NCBI RefSeq assembly: GCF_900095885.1
Contig: NZ_LT615367.1
Span: 2,356,001 to 2,420,000, forward strand
Length of the DNA stretch: 64,000 nucleotides
Direction of reading: 5' to 3'
Source: Dickeya aquatica
Lineage (GTDB): Bacteria > Pseudomonadota > Gammaproteobacteria > Enterobacterales > Enterobacteriaceae
This document shows, piece after piece, positions 44,701 to 53,003 of this stretch (position 1 is the first letter of the stretch; every line of letters starts with the position of its first letter). The translations under genes were made by a program, and so were the position numbers. The notes beneath the pieces are model-generated. The model did not search any database, was not told the origin of the DNA, and was given only the letters and a program-made list of their open reading frames with translations.

Positions 44701-47700
44701 GGCCGCATTCACCTGCCCGGCATTCGCCAGCGTGCCGCCCGTGACCGTCAGGCCGTTTGCCTGCCAGCGGCCACCCGCACCAATCTGTGTGTTGCCGGTG
44801 AGCGACAGCGACGCGTCACTGGTCAGCAGGCCTGCGCCCTGATAGTCGCCGGTCAGCGACAGTGGCCCGCCGGCGGCCAGTGTGCCGTCGTTGCTGAACG
44901 ACAGCGCCTGCGCCGTCAGCGTCCCGCGTACCGACACCTCGCCGCTGTTGGCCAGGGTCGCGGCCTGCCACTGCGCCGCGCCGTTGGCGCGCAGGGCCCC
45001 GCGGTTGCCAAGGCCCCCGGTCAGCGTAATATCCAGCGCGCCGTCACTCTCCAGTTGGCCGGCGTTGTGCATCTCGCCGCCATGAATCAGCAGGCGACCC
45101 GCCTGCCACACCCCGTCACTGGTCAGGCTGGCGGCACGCAGCAGCGCCGTGCCCGCACTCAGCAACTGGCTGTCGCGCCCGGTGGTCAGGGTGGTGGCCT
45201 CCAGCGTCAGCCCGTTCAGCCCGAGCAGGCGGCCCAGGTTCGTTATCTGCCCGGCCCGCAGCGCCAGCGTGTCGCCCTGCATCTCGCCGCCGTTATCCAG
45301 CCTCGCCGCCGAAACATCCAGCGCACCGCGGCTCAGCCACTGCCCGCCCGTGCCGTTAACTGCCGCCCCGGTGATGGCCAGCGTCAGCGCATCCACCCCC
45401 AGCAGCGTGCCGCGGCCGCTCAGCGAGGCCGCCTTCACCGCCAGCTGCTGCCCTTCCAGCCGCCCGCTGTTACTCAGGCTGCCCGCCGTGCCGGTGTTTG
45501 TGTTGAGCCCCGCCGGGCGATCGCCCGCGGGACGCGTCGAAGATGGCGCATTAGCAATTGATGACGCCTCAGCAGCCGACAACGCGGCATGATCAGAAGC
45601 GGGATCGGCCGCAGAGAGGCTGACCGTCAGCCCGTCGCGGCCGCTCAGCAGCCCGCGGTTGTCCAGCCACCCGGCCTGCACCTCTGTGGTACCACCTGCC
45701 AGCGTGCCGCTGTTGGTCAGCCCGTCCGTCAGTGTCAGCGTCAGTGCCCCGGCCGCGTTGACCTGCCCGGCGCTGGTCAGACTGCCGCCCTTCACCGTCA
45801 GGCTGTCCGCCTGCCAGCGGCCCCCGGCCCCGATAGTGGTGTTGCCGGTCAGCGACAGCGCCGCGTCACTGTACAGACGGCCCGCGCCCTGATAGTCGCC
45901 GGTCAGCGACAGTGGCCCGCCGGCAGCCACTGTACCGTCGTTAGTGAACGACAGCGCCTGCGCCGTCAGCGCCCCGCGTACCGACACCTCACCGCTGTTG
46001 GCAAGGGTGGCCGCCTGCCACTGCGCCGCGCCGTTGGCGCGCAGTGCCCCGCGGTTGCCGAGGCTCCCGGTCAGCGTGATATCCAGCGCGTCGTCGCTCT
46101 CCAGCTGCCCGGCGTTGTGCATCTCGCCGCCACGGATAAGCAGGCGACCCGCCTGCCACACCCCGTCACTGGTCAGGCTGGCGGTGCGAAGCAGCGCCGT
46201 GCCCGCACTCAGCAGCTGGCTGTCGCGCCCGGTGGTCAGGGTGGTGGCCTCCAGCGTCAGCCCGTTCAGGCCAAGCAGTCGGCCACGGCTGGTCAGGTCA
46301 ACGGCCGAGAGCGTCAGCGTGTCGCCCTGCACCTCACCGGCGTTCTCCAGCGTGGCGGCGGTGACGCCCAATGCCCCGCCACTCAGCCACTGCCCGCCCG
46401 TGCCGTTAACTGCCGCCCCGGTGATGGCCAGCGTCAGCGCATCCACCCCCAGCAGCGTGCCGCGGCCGCTCAGCGAGGCCGCCTTCACCGCCAGCTGCTG
46501 CCCTTCCAGCCGCCCGCTGTTACTCAGGCTGCCCGCCGTGCCGGTGTTTGTGTTGAGCCCCGCCGGGCGATCGCCCGCGGGACGCGTCGAAGATGGCGCA
46601 TTAGCAATTGATGACGCCTCAGCAGCCGACAACGCGGCATGATCAGAAGCGGGATCGGCCGCAGAGAGGCTGACCGTCAGCCCGTCGCGGCCGCTCAGCA
46701 GCCCGCGGTTGTCCAGCCACCCGGCCTGCACCTCTGTGGTACCACCTGCCAGCGTGCCGCTGTTGGTCAGCCCGTCCGCCAATGTCAGCGTCAGTGCCCC
46801 CGCCGCGTTGACCTGCCCGGCATTGATGAGGGTGTCGCCGGTCAGCGTCAGGCTGTCCGCCTGCCAGCGGCCCCCGGCCCCGATAGTGGTGTTGCCGGTC
46901 AGCGACAGCGCCGCGTCACTGTAGAGACTGCCCGCTCCCTGATAGTCGCCGGTCAGCGACAGCGGCCCGCCCGCGGCGACAGTGCCGTCGTTGGCCAGCG
47001 ACAGCGCCTGTGCCGTCAGCGCCCCGCGCACCGACACCTCGCCGGTATTGCTCAGGGTCGCGGCCTGCCACTGCGCAGCGCCGTTGGCGCGCAGGGCCCC
47101 GCGGTTGTTCAGGCCGCCGGTCAGCGTGATGTCCAGCCCGCCGTCACTCTCCAGTTGGCCGGCGTTGTGCATCTCGCCGCCGGTGAGGCTCAGGCGACCC
47201 GCCTGCCACACCCCGTCACTGGTCAGGCTGGCGGCGCGAAGCCACGCCGTGCCCGCACTCAGCAACTGGCTGTCGTGCCCGGTGGTCAGGGTGGTGGCCT
47301 CCAGCGTCAGCCCGTTCAGGCCAAGCAGTCGGCCACGGCTGGTCAGGTCAACGGCCGAGAGCGTCAGCGTGTCGCCCTGCACCTCACCGGCGTTCTCCAG
47401 CGTGGCGGCGGTGACGCCCAATGCCCCGCCACTCAGCCACTGCCCGCCCGTGCCGTTAACTGCCGCCCCGGTGATGGCCAGCGTCAGCGCATCCACCCCC
47501 AGCAGCGTGCCGCGGCCGTTCAGCGAGGCCGCCTTCACCGCCAGCCGTTGCCCTTCCAGCCGCCCGGTGTTACTCAGGCTGCCCGCCGTGCCGGTGTTTG
47601 TGTTGAGCCCCGCCGGGCGATCGCCCGCGGGACGCGTCGAAGATGGTACATTAGCAATTGATGACGCCTCAGCAGCCGACAACGCGGCATGATCAGAAGC

Positions 47701-50700
47701 GGGATCGGCCGCAGAGAGGCTGACCGTCAGCCCGTCGCGGCCGCTCAGCAGCCCGCGGTTGTCCAGCCACCCGGCCTGCACCGCGGTGGTACCGCCCGCC
47801 AGCGTGCCGCCGTTGGTCAGCCCGTCCGCCAGTGTCAGCGTCAGCGCCCCGGCCGCATTCACCTGCCCGGCATTCGCCAGCGTGCCGCCCGTGACCGTCA
47901 GGCCGTTTGCCTGCCAGCGGCCACCCGCACCGATGGCGGTGTTGCCGGTCAGCGACAGCACCCCGTCACTGTACAGGCTGCCCGACCCCTGATAGTCGCC
48001 CGTCAGCAACAGCGGCCCGCCCGCGGCGACAGTGCCGTCGTTGGCCAGCGACAGCGCCTGTGCCGTCAGCGCCCCGCGCACCGACACCTCGCCGCTGTTG
48101 GCCAGTGTCGCGGCCTGCCACTGTGCCGCGCCGTTGGCGCGCAGGGCCCCGCGGTTGTTCAGGCCGCCGGTCAGCGTGATGTCCAGCCCGCCGTCGCTCT
48201 CCAGCTGCCCGGCGTTGTGCATCTCGCCGCCACGGATAAGCAGGCGACCCGCCTGCCACACCCCGTCACTGCTAATACCTGAGGCCCGCAGTACCGCCGC
48301 CCCGGCGCTCAGCAACTGGCTGTCATGACCCGTCTCCAGCGAGGTCGCCTCCAGCGTCAGCCCGCTCAGGCCGAGCAGGCGGCCCAGGTTCGTTACCCGC
48401 CCGGCCCGCAGCGCCAGCGTGTCGCCCTGCACCTCACCGGCGTTGTCCAGCGTGGCAGCAGTGACGCCCAGCGCCCCGCCACTCAGCCACTGACCGCCTG
48501 CACCGTTGTTCGCCGCCCCAGTGATGGCCAGCGTCAGCGCATCCACCCCCAGCAGCGTGCCGCCACCGGACAGCGAAGCCGCATTGACCGCCAGCCGCTG
48601 ACCCTCCAGCCGCCCGCTGTTACGCAGCGCGCCCGGTGCCGCCGCAGAAGAAGAGGGAGAGGATGACAACAAGGAAAGAAGAGACGTGCCCGACGGCAGC
48701 GTGACCGTCAGCCCGTCGCGGCCGCTCAGCAGCCCGCGGTTGTCCAGCCACCCGGCCTGCACCGCGGTGGTGCCGCCCGCCAGCGTGCCGCTGTTGGTCA
48801 GCCCGTCCGTCAGTGTCAGCGTCAGTGCCCCGGCCGCATTCACCTGCCCGGCATTCGCCAGCGTGCCGCCCGTGACCGTCAGGCCGTTTGCCTGCCAGCG
48901 GCCACCCGCACCAATCTGTGTGTTGCCGGTCAGCGACAGCGCCCCGTCACTGTACAGACTGCCCGACCCCTGATAGTCGCCGGTCAGCGACAGCGGCCCG
49001 CCCGCGGCGACAGTGCCGTCGTTGGCCAGCGACACTGCCGACAGCTGCCCGTCCTGCGTCACGCTCAGGCTGCCGCTGTGCTGCCACACGCCCGTCGTCA
49101 GCGCCATCCGCCGCGCCTGCGTCGTCCCGGCGTCCGACAGCGACCCGCCCGATACCTGCAACAGCCCGCCGCTGCTCAGGCGGCCCGATGCGCCCTGATT
49201 CAGCGCCCCCGTCGCCGTCAGTTGCACCTGCTCGCGGCCCTGCACCATCCCCTGGCTCTCCAGCGACGACCCGCTGACCGTCACCGTCCCGCCCGACACC
49301 GTGCCCCGGTTCGAGACCGCCCCGCCGCTCACCGTCAGCGCGCCCCCCGCCAGCAGCTGACCGCCGTTCTCCACGCCGTCCGCCGTCACCGTCAGTGACG
49401 TATCCGCCGCCAGCGTGCCGCCATTTTGCAGCCGGCCCGCCTGCACCGTCACCTGCCGGCCGCTCACCGTCCCCCGGTTGGTCAGCGCCGGCGTCGTCAG
49501 CCTCAGCTCGCCCCCCGCCAGCGTGCCCCGGTTCTCCAGCGACTGCGCCGTCATCGTCAGTGGCCCGCCTGCCAGCAGCTCGCCGTCCCAGCCCGCGTGC
49601 GTAAAGCCCTGCGCCGTCAGCGACCCCGCCGACTGCCAGCGACCCCGGCCCCCCAGCGTCTCCCCGCTCAGGTCCAGCGTCTGCGCCCCCGCCTCCCCGT
49701 CCAGCACCAGCGCCCCGCCGCTCACCGTCAGCCCGCTCTGCGCCCGCCACGCCCCGCCCGACGCCTGACTCACCCCGTCAGCCGCCCGCAGCGATAACCG
49801 GTCGCCGCTCAGCCGGCTCTGCCCCAGACTCAGCGCCGTCCCCGACAGCGTCACCCCGTAACCCGGCTGCACCTCTCCGGCCGCCGTCACACCCGCACTC
49901 AGTTGCGCCGCCGTCGCCGTCACCGCACCGCCGCTCTCCACCGTCAGCCCGCCGCCCGCGCGCACCCCGCTCGTCGTCAGCGCCACGCCCTGCCCGCCCC
50001 GCAGCCGGATATCGCCCTCCGCCTGCTGCTGCCCCGTCAGTGTCAGCGTCCGGCCCTGTGCCGTCAGCGCCCCCTGCGCCACCGCCGTCCCGACCTGAAG
50101 ATGCCCGTCCGCCGTCAGCGTGATGTCACCCTGCCGCGCCCCCAGCCCCGACGTGTTCACCCCCACGCCCTGACCCGTCGACACCAGACTGATGCGCCCC
50201 GCGTACATGCCCCCCAGCGCCCCCGTGTCCAGCGCCAGCGCCGGCCCGCCCGCCGGTGACGCCTGCGCGCTCACCTCGCCGTCCGCCCCGACCCGGTTCG
50301 TCCCCAGCACCACCTGGGCCTCGCCACCGGCATTCAACCCCGCCTGCAGGCTGGCCGTGTGCGCTATCAGCGCAAAATAGTCGCTCCGGCTCGCATCCAG
50401 CCCCGCGCCCGTCACCAGAATGTCGCCGCCGCGCACATCCAGCCCCGCCAGACCGCCCGAGGCATTCAGCTGCGGCACCCCCGTCGTCAGCGTGATGCGC
50501 GGCGTGTTGATAAACCCGCAGCCGTTGCAGGTGATGCCGTACGGGTTCGCCACCACCACCGACGCCGCCGGCCCCGCCACCTCCAGATACCCCGCCAGCT
50601 CGCTGCGGGCCGGCGACACCACCTCGTTGAGTATCGCCCCCGCCGACCGGCCTCCCGCCACCAGATTCGGGTTGTTCTGGATAAGCCCGCCCAGCTGTGT

Positions 50701-50979
50701 CGCCGTCAGCGACGCCGTGCCGTTGTTCAGGATGAGCCCGCGGCCGTCCACGCTGAACGACTGGTAGCGGTTGTGCGACAGCCCCGTGGCATCCGGCGCG
50801 GCGATGTTCACCACCGGCACCCCGTTGCCCGCCGCCTCCACCGTCGTCGCCCCCGCGGCCACCGTCACCCCGGCCGCCCGCGCGCCCAGTACCGGCTGCA
50901 TCCCCGTCAGCCACACCAGCGCCCACACCAGCGCCCGCTGCCACACCGCCACCGTCTTCGTCCCTGACCCCTGATTCAT
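38701..50979 (-). CDS. hecA: HecA haemagglutinin/adhesin N-terminal and repeat part (TpsA, CdiA-like), ends at a frameshift
   Basis: 4,092 codons are open. Residues 1-33 are a signal peptide (RALVWALVWLTGMQPVLGARA). Residues about 35-280 are the two-partner secretion domain with NNPNL and ANPYGITCNGCGFIN. Thousands of residues of beta-helical FHA repeats follow. The frame leaves sense at RYLGG, where six G (plus-strand C at 38735-38740) should be seven to read GLGSELAQMQWLMD into the next frame. With one added base the whole gene is 16,512 bp, exactly 5,504 codons. HecA in Dickeya is a known attachment and host-cell-killing factor; the C-terminal toxin and immunity gene make it CdiA-like. It lies 78 bp after hecB. 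Confidence 0.92.
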   Translation of the reverse strand: MNQGSGTKTVAVWQRALVWALVWLTGMQPVLGARAAGVTVAAGATTVEAAGNGVPVVNIAAPDATGLSHNRYQSFSVDGRGLILNNGTASLTATQLGGLIQNNPNLVAGGRSAGAILNEVVSPARSELAGYLEVAGPAASVVVANPYGITCNGCGFINTPRITLTTGVPQLNASGGLAGLDVRGGDILVTGAGLDASRSDYFALIAHTASLQAGLNAGGEAQVVLGTNRVGADGEVSAQASPAGGPALALDTGALGGMYAGRISLVSTGQGVGVNTSGLGARQGDITLTADGHLQVGTAVAQGALTAQGRTLTLTGQQQAEGDIRLRGGQGVALTTSGVRAGGGLTVESGGAVTATAAQLSAGVTAAGEVQPGYGVTLSGTALSLGQSRLSGDRLSLRAADGVSQASGGAWRAQSGLTVSGGALVLDGEAGAQTLDLSGETLGGRGRWQSAGSLTAQGFTHAGWDGELLAGGPLTMTAQSLENRGTLAGGELRLTTPALTNRGTVSGRQVTVQAGRLQNGGTLAADTSLTVTADGVENGGQLLAGGALTVSGGAVSNRGTVSGGTVTVSGSSLESQGMVQGREQVQLTATGALNQGASGRLSSGGLLQVSGGSLSDAGTTQARRMALTTGVWQHSGSLSVTQDGQLSAVSLANDGTVAAGGPLSLTGDYQGSGSLYSDGALSLTGNTQIGAGGRWQANGLTVTGGTLANAGQVNAAGALTLTLTDGLTNSGTLAGGTTAVQAGWLDNRGLLSGRDGLTVTLPSGTSLLSLLSSSPSSSAAAPGALRNSGRLEGQRLAVNAASLSGGGTLLGVDALTLAITGAANNGAGGQWLSGGALGVTAATLDNAGEVQGDTLALRAGRVTNLGRLLGLSGLTLEATSLETGHDSQLLSAGAAVLRASGISSDGVWQAGRLLIRGGEMHNAGQLESDGGLDITLTGGLNNRGALRANGAAQWQAATLANSGEVSVRGALTAQALSLANDGTVAAGGPLLLTGDYQGSGSLYSDGVLSLTGNTAIGAGGRWQANGLTVTGGTLANAGQVNAAGALTLTLADGLTNGGTLAGGTTAVQAGWLDNRGLLSGRDGLTVSLSAADPASDHAALSAAEASSIANVPSSTRPAGDRPAGLNTNTGTAGSLSNTGRLEGQRLAVKAASLNGRGTLLGVDALTLAITGAAVNGTGGQWLSGGALGVTAATLENAGEVQGDTLTLSAVDLTSRGRLLGLNGLTLEATTLTTGHDSQLLSAGTAWLRAASLTSDGVWQAGRLSLTGGEMHNAGQLESDGGLDITLTGGLNNRGALRANGAAQWQAATLSNTGEVSVRGALTAQALSLANDGTVAAGGPLSLTGDYQGAGSLYSDAALSLTGNTTIGAGGRWQADSLTLTGDTLINAGQVNAAGALTLTLADGLTNSGTLAGGTTEVQAGWLDNRGLLSGRDGLTVSLSAADPASDHAALSAAEASSIANAPSSTRPAGDRPAGLNTNTGTAGSLSNSGRLEGQQLAVKAASLSGRGTLLGVDALTLAITGAAVNGTGGQWLSGGALGVTAATLENAGEVQGDTLTLSAVDLTSRGRLLGLNGLTLEATTLTTGRDSQLLSAGTALLRTASLTSDGVWQAGRLLIRGGEMHNAGQLESDDALDITLTGSLGNRGALRANGAAQWQAATLANSGEVSVRGALTAQALSFTNDGTVAAGGPLSLTGDYQGAGRLYSDAALSLTGNTTIGAGGRWQADSLTVKGGSLTSAGQVNAAGALTLTLTDGLTNSGTLAGGTTEVQAGWLDNRGLLSGRDGLTVSLSAADPASDHAALSAAEASSIANAPSSTRPAGDRPAGLNTNTGTAGSLSNSGRLEGQQLAVKAASLSGRGTLLGVDALTLAITGAAVNGTGGQWLSRGALDVSAARLDNGGEMQGDTLALRAGQITNLGRLLGLNGLTLEATTLTTGRDSQLLSAGTALLRAASLTSDGVWQAGRLLIHGGEMHNAGQLESDGALDITLTGGLGNRGALRANGAAQWQAATLANSGEVSVRGTLTAQALSFSNDGTLAAGGPLSLTGDYQGAGLLTSDASLSLTGNTQIGAGGRWQANGLTVTGGTLANAGQVNAAGALTLTLTDGLTNSGTLAGGTTAVQAGWLDNRGLLSGRDGLTVSLPLTDTASVNTHTALLAAEASSIANAPSSTRPAGDRPAGLNTNTGTAGSLSNTGRLEGQRLAVKAASLNGRGTLLGVDALTLAITGAAANDAGGQWLSGGALGVSAATLDNGGEMQGDTLALRAGRVTNLGRLLGLNGLTLDASTLTTGHDSQLLSAGTAWLRAASLTSDGVWQAGRLLIRGGEMHNAGQLESDGGLDITLTGGLSNRGALRANGAAQWQAATLANSGEVSVRGALTAQALSLANDGTVAAGGPLSLTGDYQGAGSLYSDGALSLTGNTAIGAGGRWQANGLTVTGGTLANAGQVNAAGALTLTLTDALTNSDTLAGGTTAVQAGWLDNRGLLSGRDGLTVSLSAADPASGHAALSAAEASSIANAPSSTRPAGDRPAGLNTNTGTAGSLSNSGRLEGQRLAVKAASLNGRGTLLGVDALTLAITGAAANDAGGQWLSRGALDVSAARLDNGGEMQGDTLALRAGQITNLGRLLGLSGLTLEATTLTTGHDSQLLSAGTALLRAASLTSDGVWQAGRLSLTGGQLSNAGQLESDGALDITLTGEANGGGVLVNTGTVVARGDGQFRVSRLDNAGALAAGTLTLGAGQVNNTGRLLADGAMTVTAGQLTNDGRLESGALTVTGERLVNRGSLLADQGGGLLLSGALETGAASQWLSNGDWQVQAGTVVHQGMWQGNRLTLGAQQMDNRGVLRGVNAVSLTLAQGYRGEAGSEVLSNGRVSLETGTLWQQGDIGGGQLWLTADTLSNGGRLVGLSQLDIRSRGQLDNGGSVLGNGAVNVYAAGLDNSGVLQGDTLTLQGGRVINRGRLQGSAALTLSGLSRYDGTAGSQLLSGGTATLSAGDAVNDGVWQAQSLSLDAGTLTNRGTVSGLERLRLGVRQLTNAGQVQGGAQTTLTGAVFENSGTLLAQGGLTADYRERVSNGAGGRLLSGGGGTLTTGTLDNRGLWQSSQLGLTAGSLVNGGTLLGVNGATLTLGGDYTGLAGSELLSNGALGLSASGVDNAGQVQGQTVTLRAGRLRNQGGLTGTGQLTTTLDGALENLSGAVIRGGAVTLDAGTVWNAGRLEGQRELGVFSRGAVSNPGELVSGGTLSLSGSQLANTGWLQGPAVSLSVGQLENSGTLQAGQSLTLHLPQWTNTGRVQADRLTVITDGVLENRGTLLGLTQLALQAAALNNTATGRLYSAGGLQLSTGSLAQDGQLVALGDLRADIGNPLMFTRTLAAGGQLTLNVAGDLVQAGTLQGNGVTVTSTGRLTQQGRIVAGGGESRLTAASLVQEETGTIQAGGPLSLVSGSDLVNRGFIGTAGDLLLRAAGRIENGSLLYGGGNVLLLSDALVNRLGNILAGNSLWIQRDEAGNASGSVLNSSGTIETQRGDITVRTGTLTNQREGLTVTESGSTAAEIPSWAGGTTADIHADSFKPGEVVESVVKDDYCHTVGGHDDGRDVCSTRTFIQKKLSVSAVTQFVAVDQKSITVSATGGVAQLNSAGHINIAADVLNNNASAITGRGDVFLTGGQLNNQSFQAGVSGTKLKYVYQDRLGDDVFRFKLVGEPITEFTPGQSYTATIQAGGSINASFSQNISNTSLQPGSGGFMPSLSAPSLGGVAALSTETAQSDRGLSGAAGGISTTAVGGAGSVALAGSGAGLNTGYSAVARSGGLPGSSSALPGQTAVGLSSVPDGGARPVTGATVSLPGAVTTGGLSGVPDGGTRPVTGAAVSLPGSVTTGGLSGVPDGGTRPVTGAAVSLPGSVTTGGLSGVPDGGTRPVTGAAVSLPGSVTTGGLSGVAADGTRPVTGAAVSPLAGLSAGQAQQALTQALAPVSGPALTDYPLPASQNGLFVADTARDSRYLIRSNPLLEQLGQVDNRLFADLQGLLGQTPATTVPVETNPQLTDRTQILGSAYLLGKLNLDAEHDYRFLGDAAFDTRYISNAVLSQTGQRYLGGSARSWRRCSG
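38735..38740. other. Homopolymer at the hecA frameshift
   Basis: Six C on the plus strand (G on the coding strand). Adding one base fuses the two hecA frames into a family-typical sequence. Confidence 0.85.
39160..39560. repeat. 81-bp tandem repeats in hecA
   Basis: Five copies, with CACCGGGCGCGTACCG-type marks at 39181, 39262, 39343, 39424 and 39505. Each encodes 27 residues (AVSLPGSVTTGGLSG then VPDGGTRPVTGA). They fall near residues 3,810-3,940 of HecA, just before the region preceding the frameshift. Confidence 0.9.
43411..48666. repeat. Five large in-frame tandem repeats (about 1,050 bp) in hecA
   Basis: The mark GCGATCGCCCGCGGGACGCG occurs at 43411, 44461, 45517, 46567 and 47617, giving spacings of 1050, 1056, 1050 and 1050 bp. 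The fifth unit ends at a diverged version near 48613-48666. Each unit is 350-352 codons of FHA-type repeat with a unique AEASSIANAPSSTRPAGDRP spacer. They cover about residues 770-2,525. Confidence 0.92.
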
Positions 50980-51057
50980 CGCCTCACCCGTGTCTGTCTG
51001 TTCACTCTGTTCAATCGTTCACGCTGTTCCCGGGCGTCAGTCCGCCCGGCAGGCCCG

Positions 51058-52740
51058 CTAGAACGCCACGCCCGCCCGGTAGCTCACCACCACCCGGTCC
51101 GGCTCCAGCCACGCCGGGTACGCCAGCGGCCACCCCACCGTCACCTGATGACTGAGCGCGCCGCCCGAGGCCGTCAGCCCCACCGCCCCGCCCCACAGCG
51201 ACGCCGCCGTCTCCGTGTCCTGACGGTGGTTGTAAAGCTGACCGCCGTCCAGCGCCGCCAGCACCCCTATCGCCCCCAGCCCCGGCAGTTGACCCGCCTG
51301 CCAGGTCATCTCATTGCGCCAGTACAGCCCCCGGTTGCCCGCCGTGTACTGGCTCCTGATACCCCGCACTGACGATTCTCCCCCCAGCGTCAGCTGCTCG
51401 ACGCCGTACAGCCGGTCCGCCGCATACTGCCCGTACAGGCTCCCCAGGTAGCCCACCCCGTCGGCCAGCGGGTGGGCGTAGCTCGCCGACAGCGTCCACT
51501 TGTTGAACGCCGCCCGCGGCGCGCCCGCCTCACGCCCCGCGTCGGTCTCCCCGCCCAGCCAGCGCACCCCGCGGCTGTAACCCGGGTTGAACGTCGCCAG
51601 CCCGCCCCACAGCGTCTGGCTGTGACCCAGGCCCAGCGACACGCTGCTGAACTGCCGCCCCGACGGCAGCACCGTGCCGTTGAGCGTGTGCCGGCTGCTG
51701 CGCCGGCTCACCGTTGCCGACAGCGCCGTCTTCATGCGCGCGTTGCGGTACACCACCCGCGACAGCGACAGCCGGTGCGTGTCGCTTCTCCCGGCCGAGT
51801 CCCACGGGTAGTCACGGTTGATGAAAATGTTGCGGTAGTGGCTCTGCGAGTAGCTGTACCCCAGCGTCCAGTACCCCCACGGCACCGTCATCCCCGCCTG
51901 TACGCTGCGCGCATCGTGGCTGCTGGCAAACCGGCTGCTGTGCCCCGGGCTGACAAACCACTGGTCTGCCACCCCCAGCACGTTATCCACCACCAGACTG
52001 CCCGACAGCTGCCACACCCCGGTACTGCGCTGGCCGCTGTTGTCCAGCGTCACGCTGCCGCTCACCGGCCCGCGCACCGCCCGCGTCAGGTTCACCCGCG
52101 AGTACCCCGCCTCGCGGCCCGGCGCTATCTCCACCGTCACCTGCTGTGACGGCAGCCGGTTCATCTGCTCCATGCCCTGCTCGATGTCGCGCAGGTTCAG
52201 CACCTGCCCCTCCATGCCCGCAAACGCCGCCCGCGTCAGCCCCGCCGTCGCCTGGTTGACCGTGATGGCCTCCACCCGCCCTTCCAGGATCTCCAGTTGC
52301 AGCTCGCCGCCCGACAAATCCTGCTCGCGTAAAAAAGCCCGGCTGGTGACATAGCCCCGCTCGATGTACCAGTTGCTGACGTCGTGCACCAGCTGGTTTA
52401 TCTGCGCCAGCTGCACGCACTGCCCGACATAGGGCGCACTGAGCCGCGCCCGGTCGCCGGCGTCCAGCAGGGTGCTGTGATGAAAATGGATGCGATGAAG
52501 GGGAAAACAGGGGCCGGCGTCCGCCGTGCCCGCGGCCGGGGGCGCGGCCGTGACCGCCGTGAGCGGCAGCAGCGCCTCGCGATCACGGCGCGCCTGCCCG
52601 ATAAGATCTGACTGGTGCTGCGCGCTCTCGCGGCGCTCCGCCGGGGTAAGCGGGGCGGCCTGTGCGCCCGCGCCATATAACAGGGCTGCGCCCCACAGCA
52701 GGGCACATGCCCTGCCCGTCGTCCTGATGCTGACACGCAT
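51058..52740 (-). CDS. hecB: HecB outer membrane transporter (TpsB, ShlB family)
   Basis: The 560-residue protein is the outer membrane pore that secretes and activates HecA. It starts at ATG 52740 with a signal peptide (RACALLWGAALLYGAGAQAA). POTRA-type regions follow (FPLHRIHFHHSTLLD; LQLEILEGRVEAITVNQ), then a C-terminal beta-barrel. The barrel includes the conserved SVRGIRSQYTAGNRGLYWRNEM segment in loop 6 and ends with an aromatic residue (VSYRAGVAF). The frame is open upstream to 52818, but AGGGA lies before 52740. hecA follows 78 bp downstream, so they form one operon. Confidence 0.95.
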   Translation of the reverse strand: MRVSIRTTGRACALLWGAALLYGAGAQAAPLTPAERRESAQHQSDLIGQARRDREALLPLTAVTAAPPAAGTADAGPCFPLHRIHFHHSTLLDAGDRARLSAPYVGQCVQLAQINQLVHDVSNWYIERGYVTSRAFLREQDLSGGELQLEILEGRVEAITVNQATAGLTRAAFAGMEGQVLNLRDIEQGMEQMNRLPSQQVTVEIAPGREAGYSRVNLTRAVRGPVSGSVTLDNSGQRSTGVWQLSGSLVVDNVLGVADQWFVSPGHSSRFASSHDARSVQAGMTVPWGYWTLGYSYSQSHYRNIFINRDYPWDSAGRSDTHRLSLSRVVYRNARMKTALSATVSRRSSRHTLNGTVLPSGRQFSSVSLGLGHSQTLWGGLATFNPGYSRGVRWLGGETDAGREAGAPRAAFNKWTLSASYAHPLADGVGYLGSLYGQYAADRLYGVEQLTLGGESSVRGIRSQYTAGNRGLYWRNEMTWQAGQLPGLGAIGVLAALDGGQLYNHRQDTETAASLWGGAVGLTASGGALSHQVTVGWPLAYPAWLEPDRVVVSYRAGVAF

Positions 52741-52950
52741 AGCGTCGTCCCTGATGAAAAAAAAGCCCGAAGGAAAAAAAAGTGGCCGGATAGTAATGCG
52801 CCCTATTTTCAAAAACAATACAAAAACTTACAAAAATTCACCTAATAATTTTTTGTTATTTTCAGAGGTAAACAAAAACCAAAATACTCTTAAAGTTTTT
52901 TTGGCACGCCGTTCCGGCTGCCCGGCAGACGCCGCTCAGGGCTCGCGCCA

Positions 52951-52978
52951 TAAAAAAAGAGACGGGGAGCCGTCTCTT
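52951..52978 (-). terminator. Rho-independent terminator of hrpN
   Basis: The stem AAGAGACGG / CCGTCTCTT with a 4-base loop is followed on the minus strand by a run of seven U. It lies 26 bp after the hrpN stop and separates the Hrp cluster from hecB. The 200 bp between it and hecB are strongly AT-rich (52790-52900), probably promoter DNA. Confidence 0.85.
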
Positions 52979-53003
52979 GGTGGATAACGATTGTCGGGGA
53001 GAA

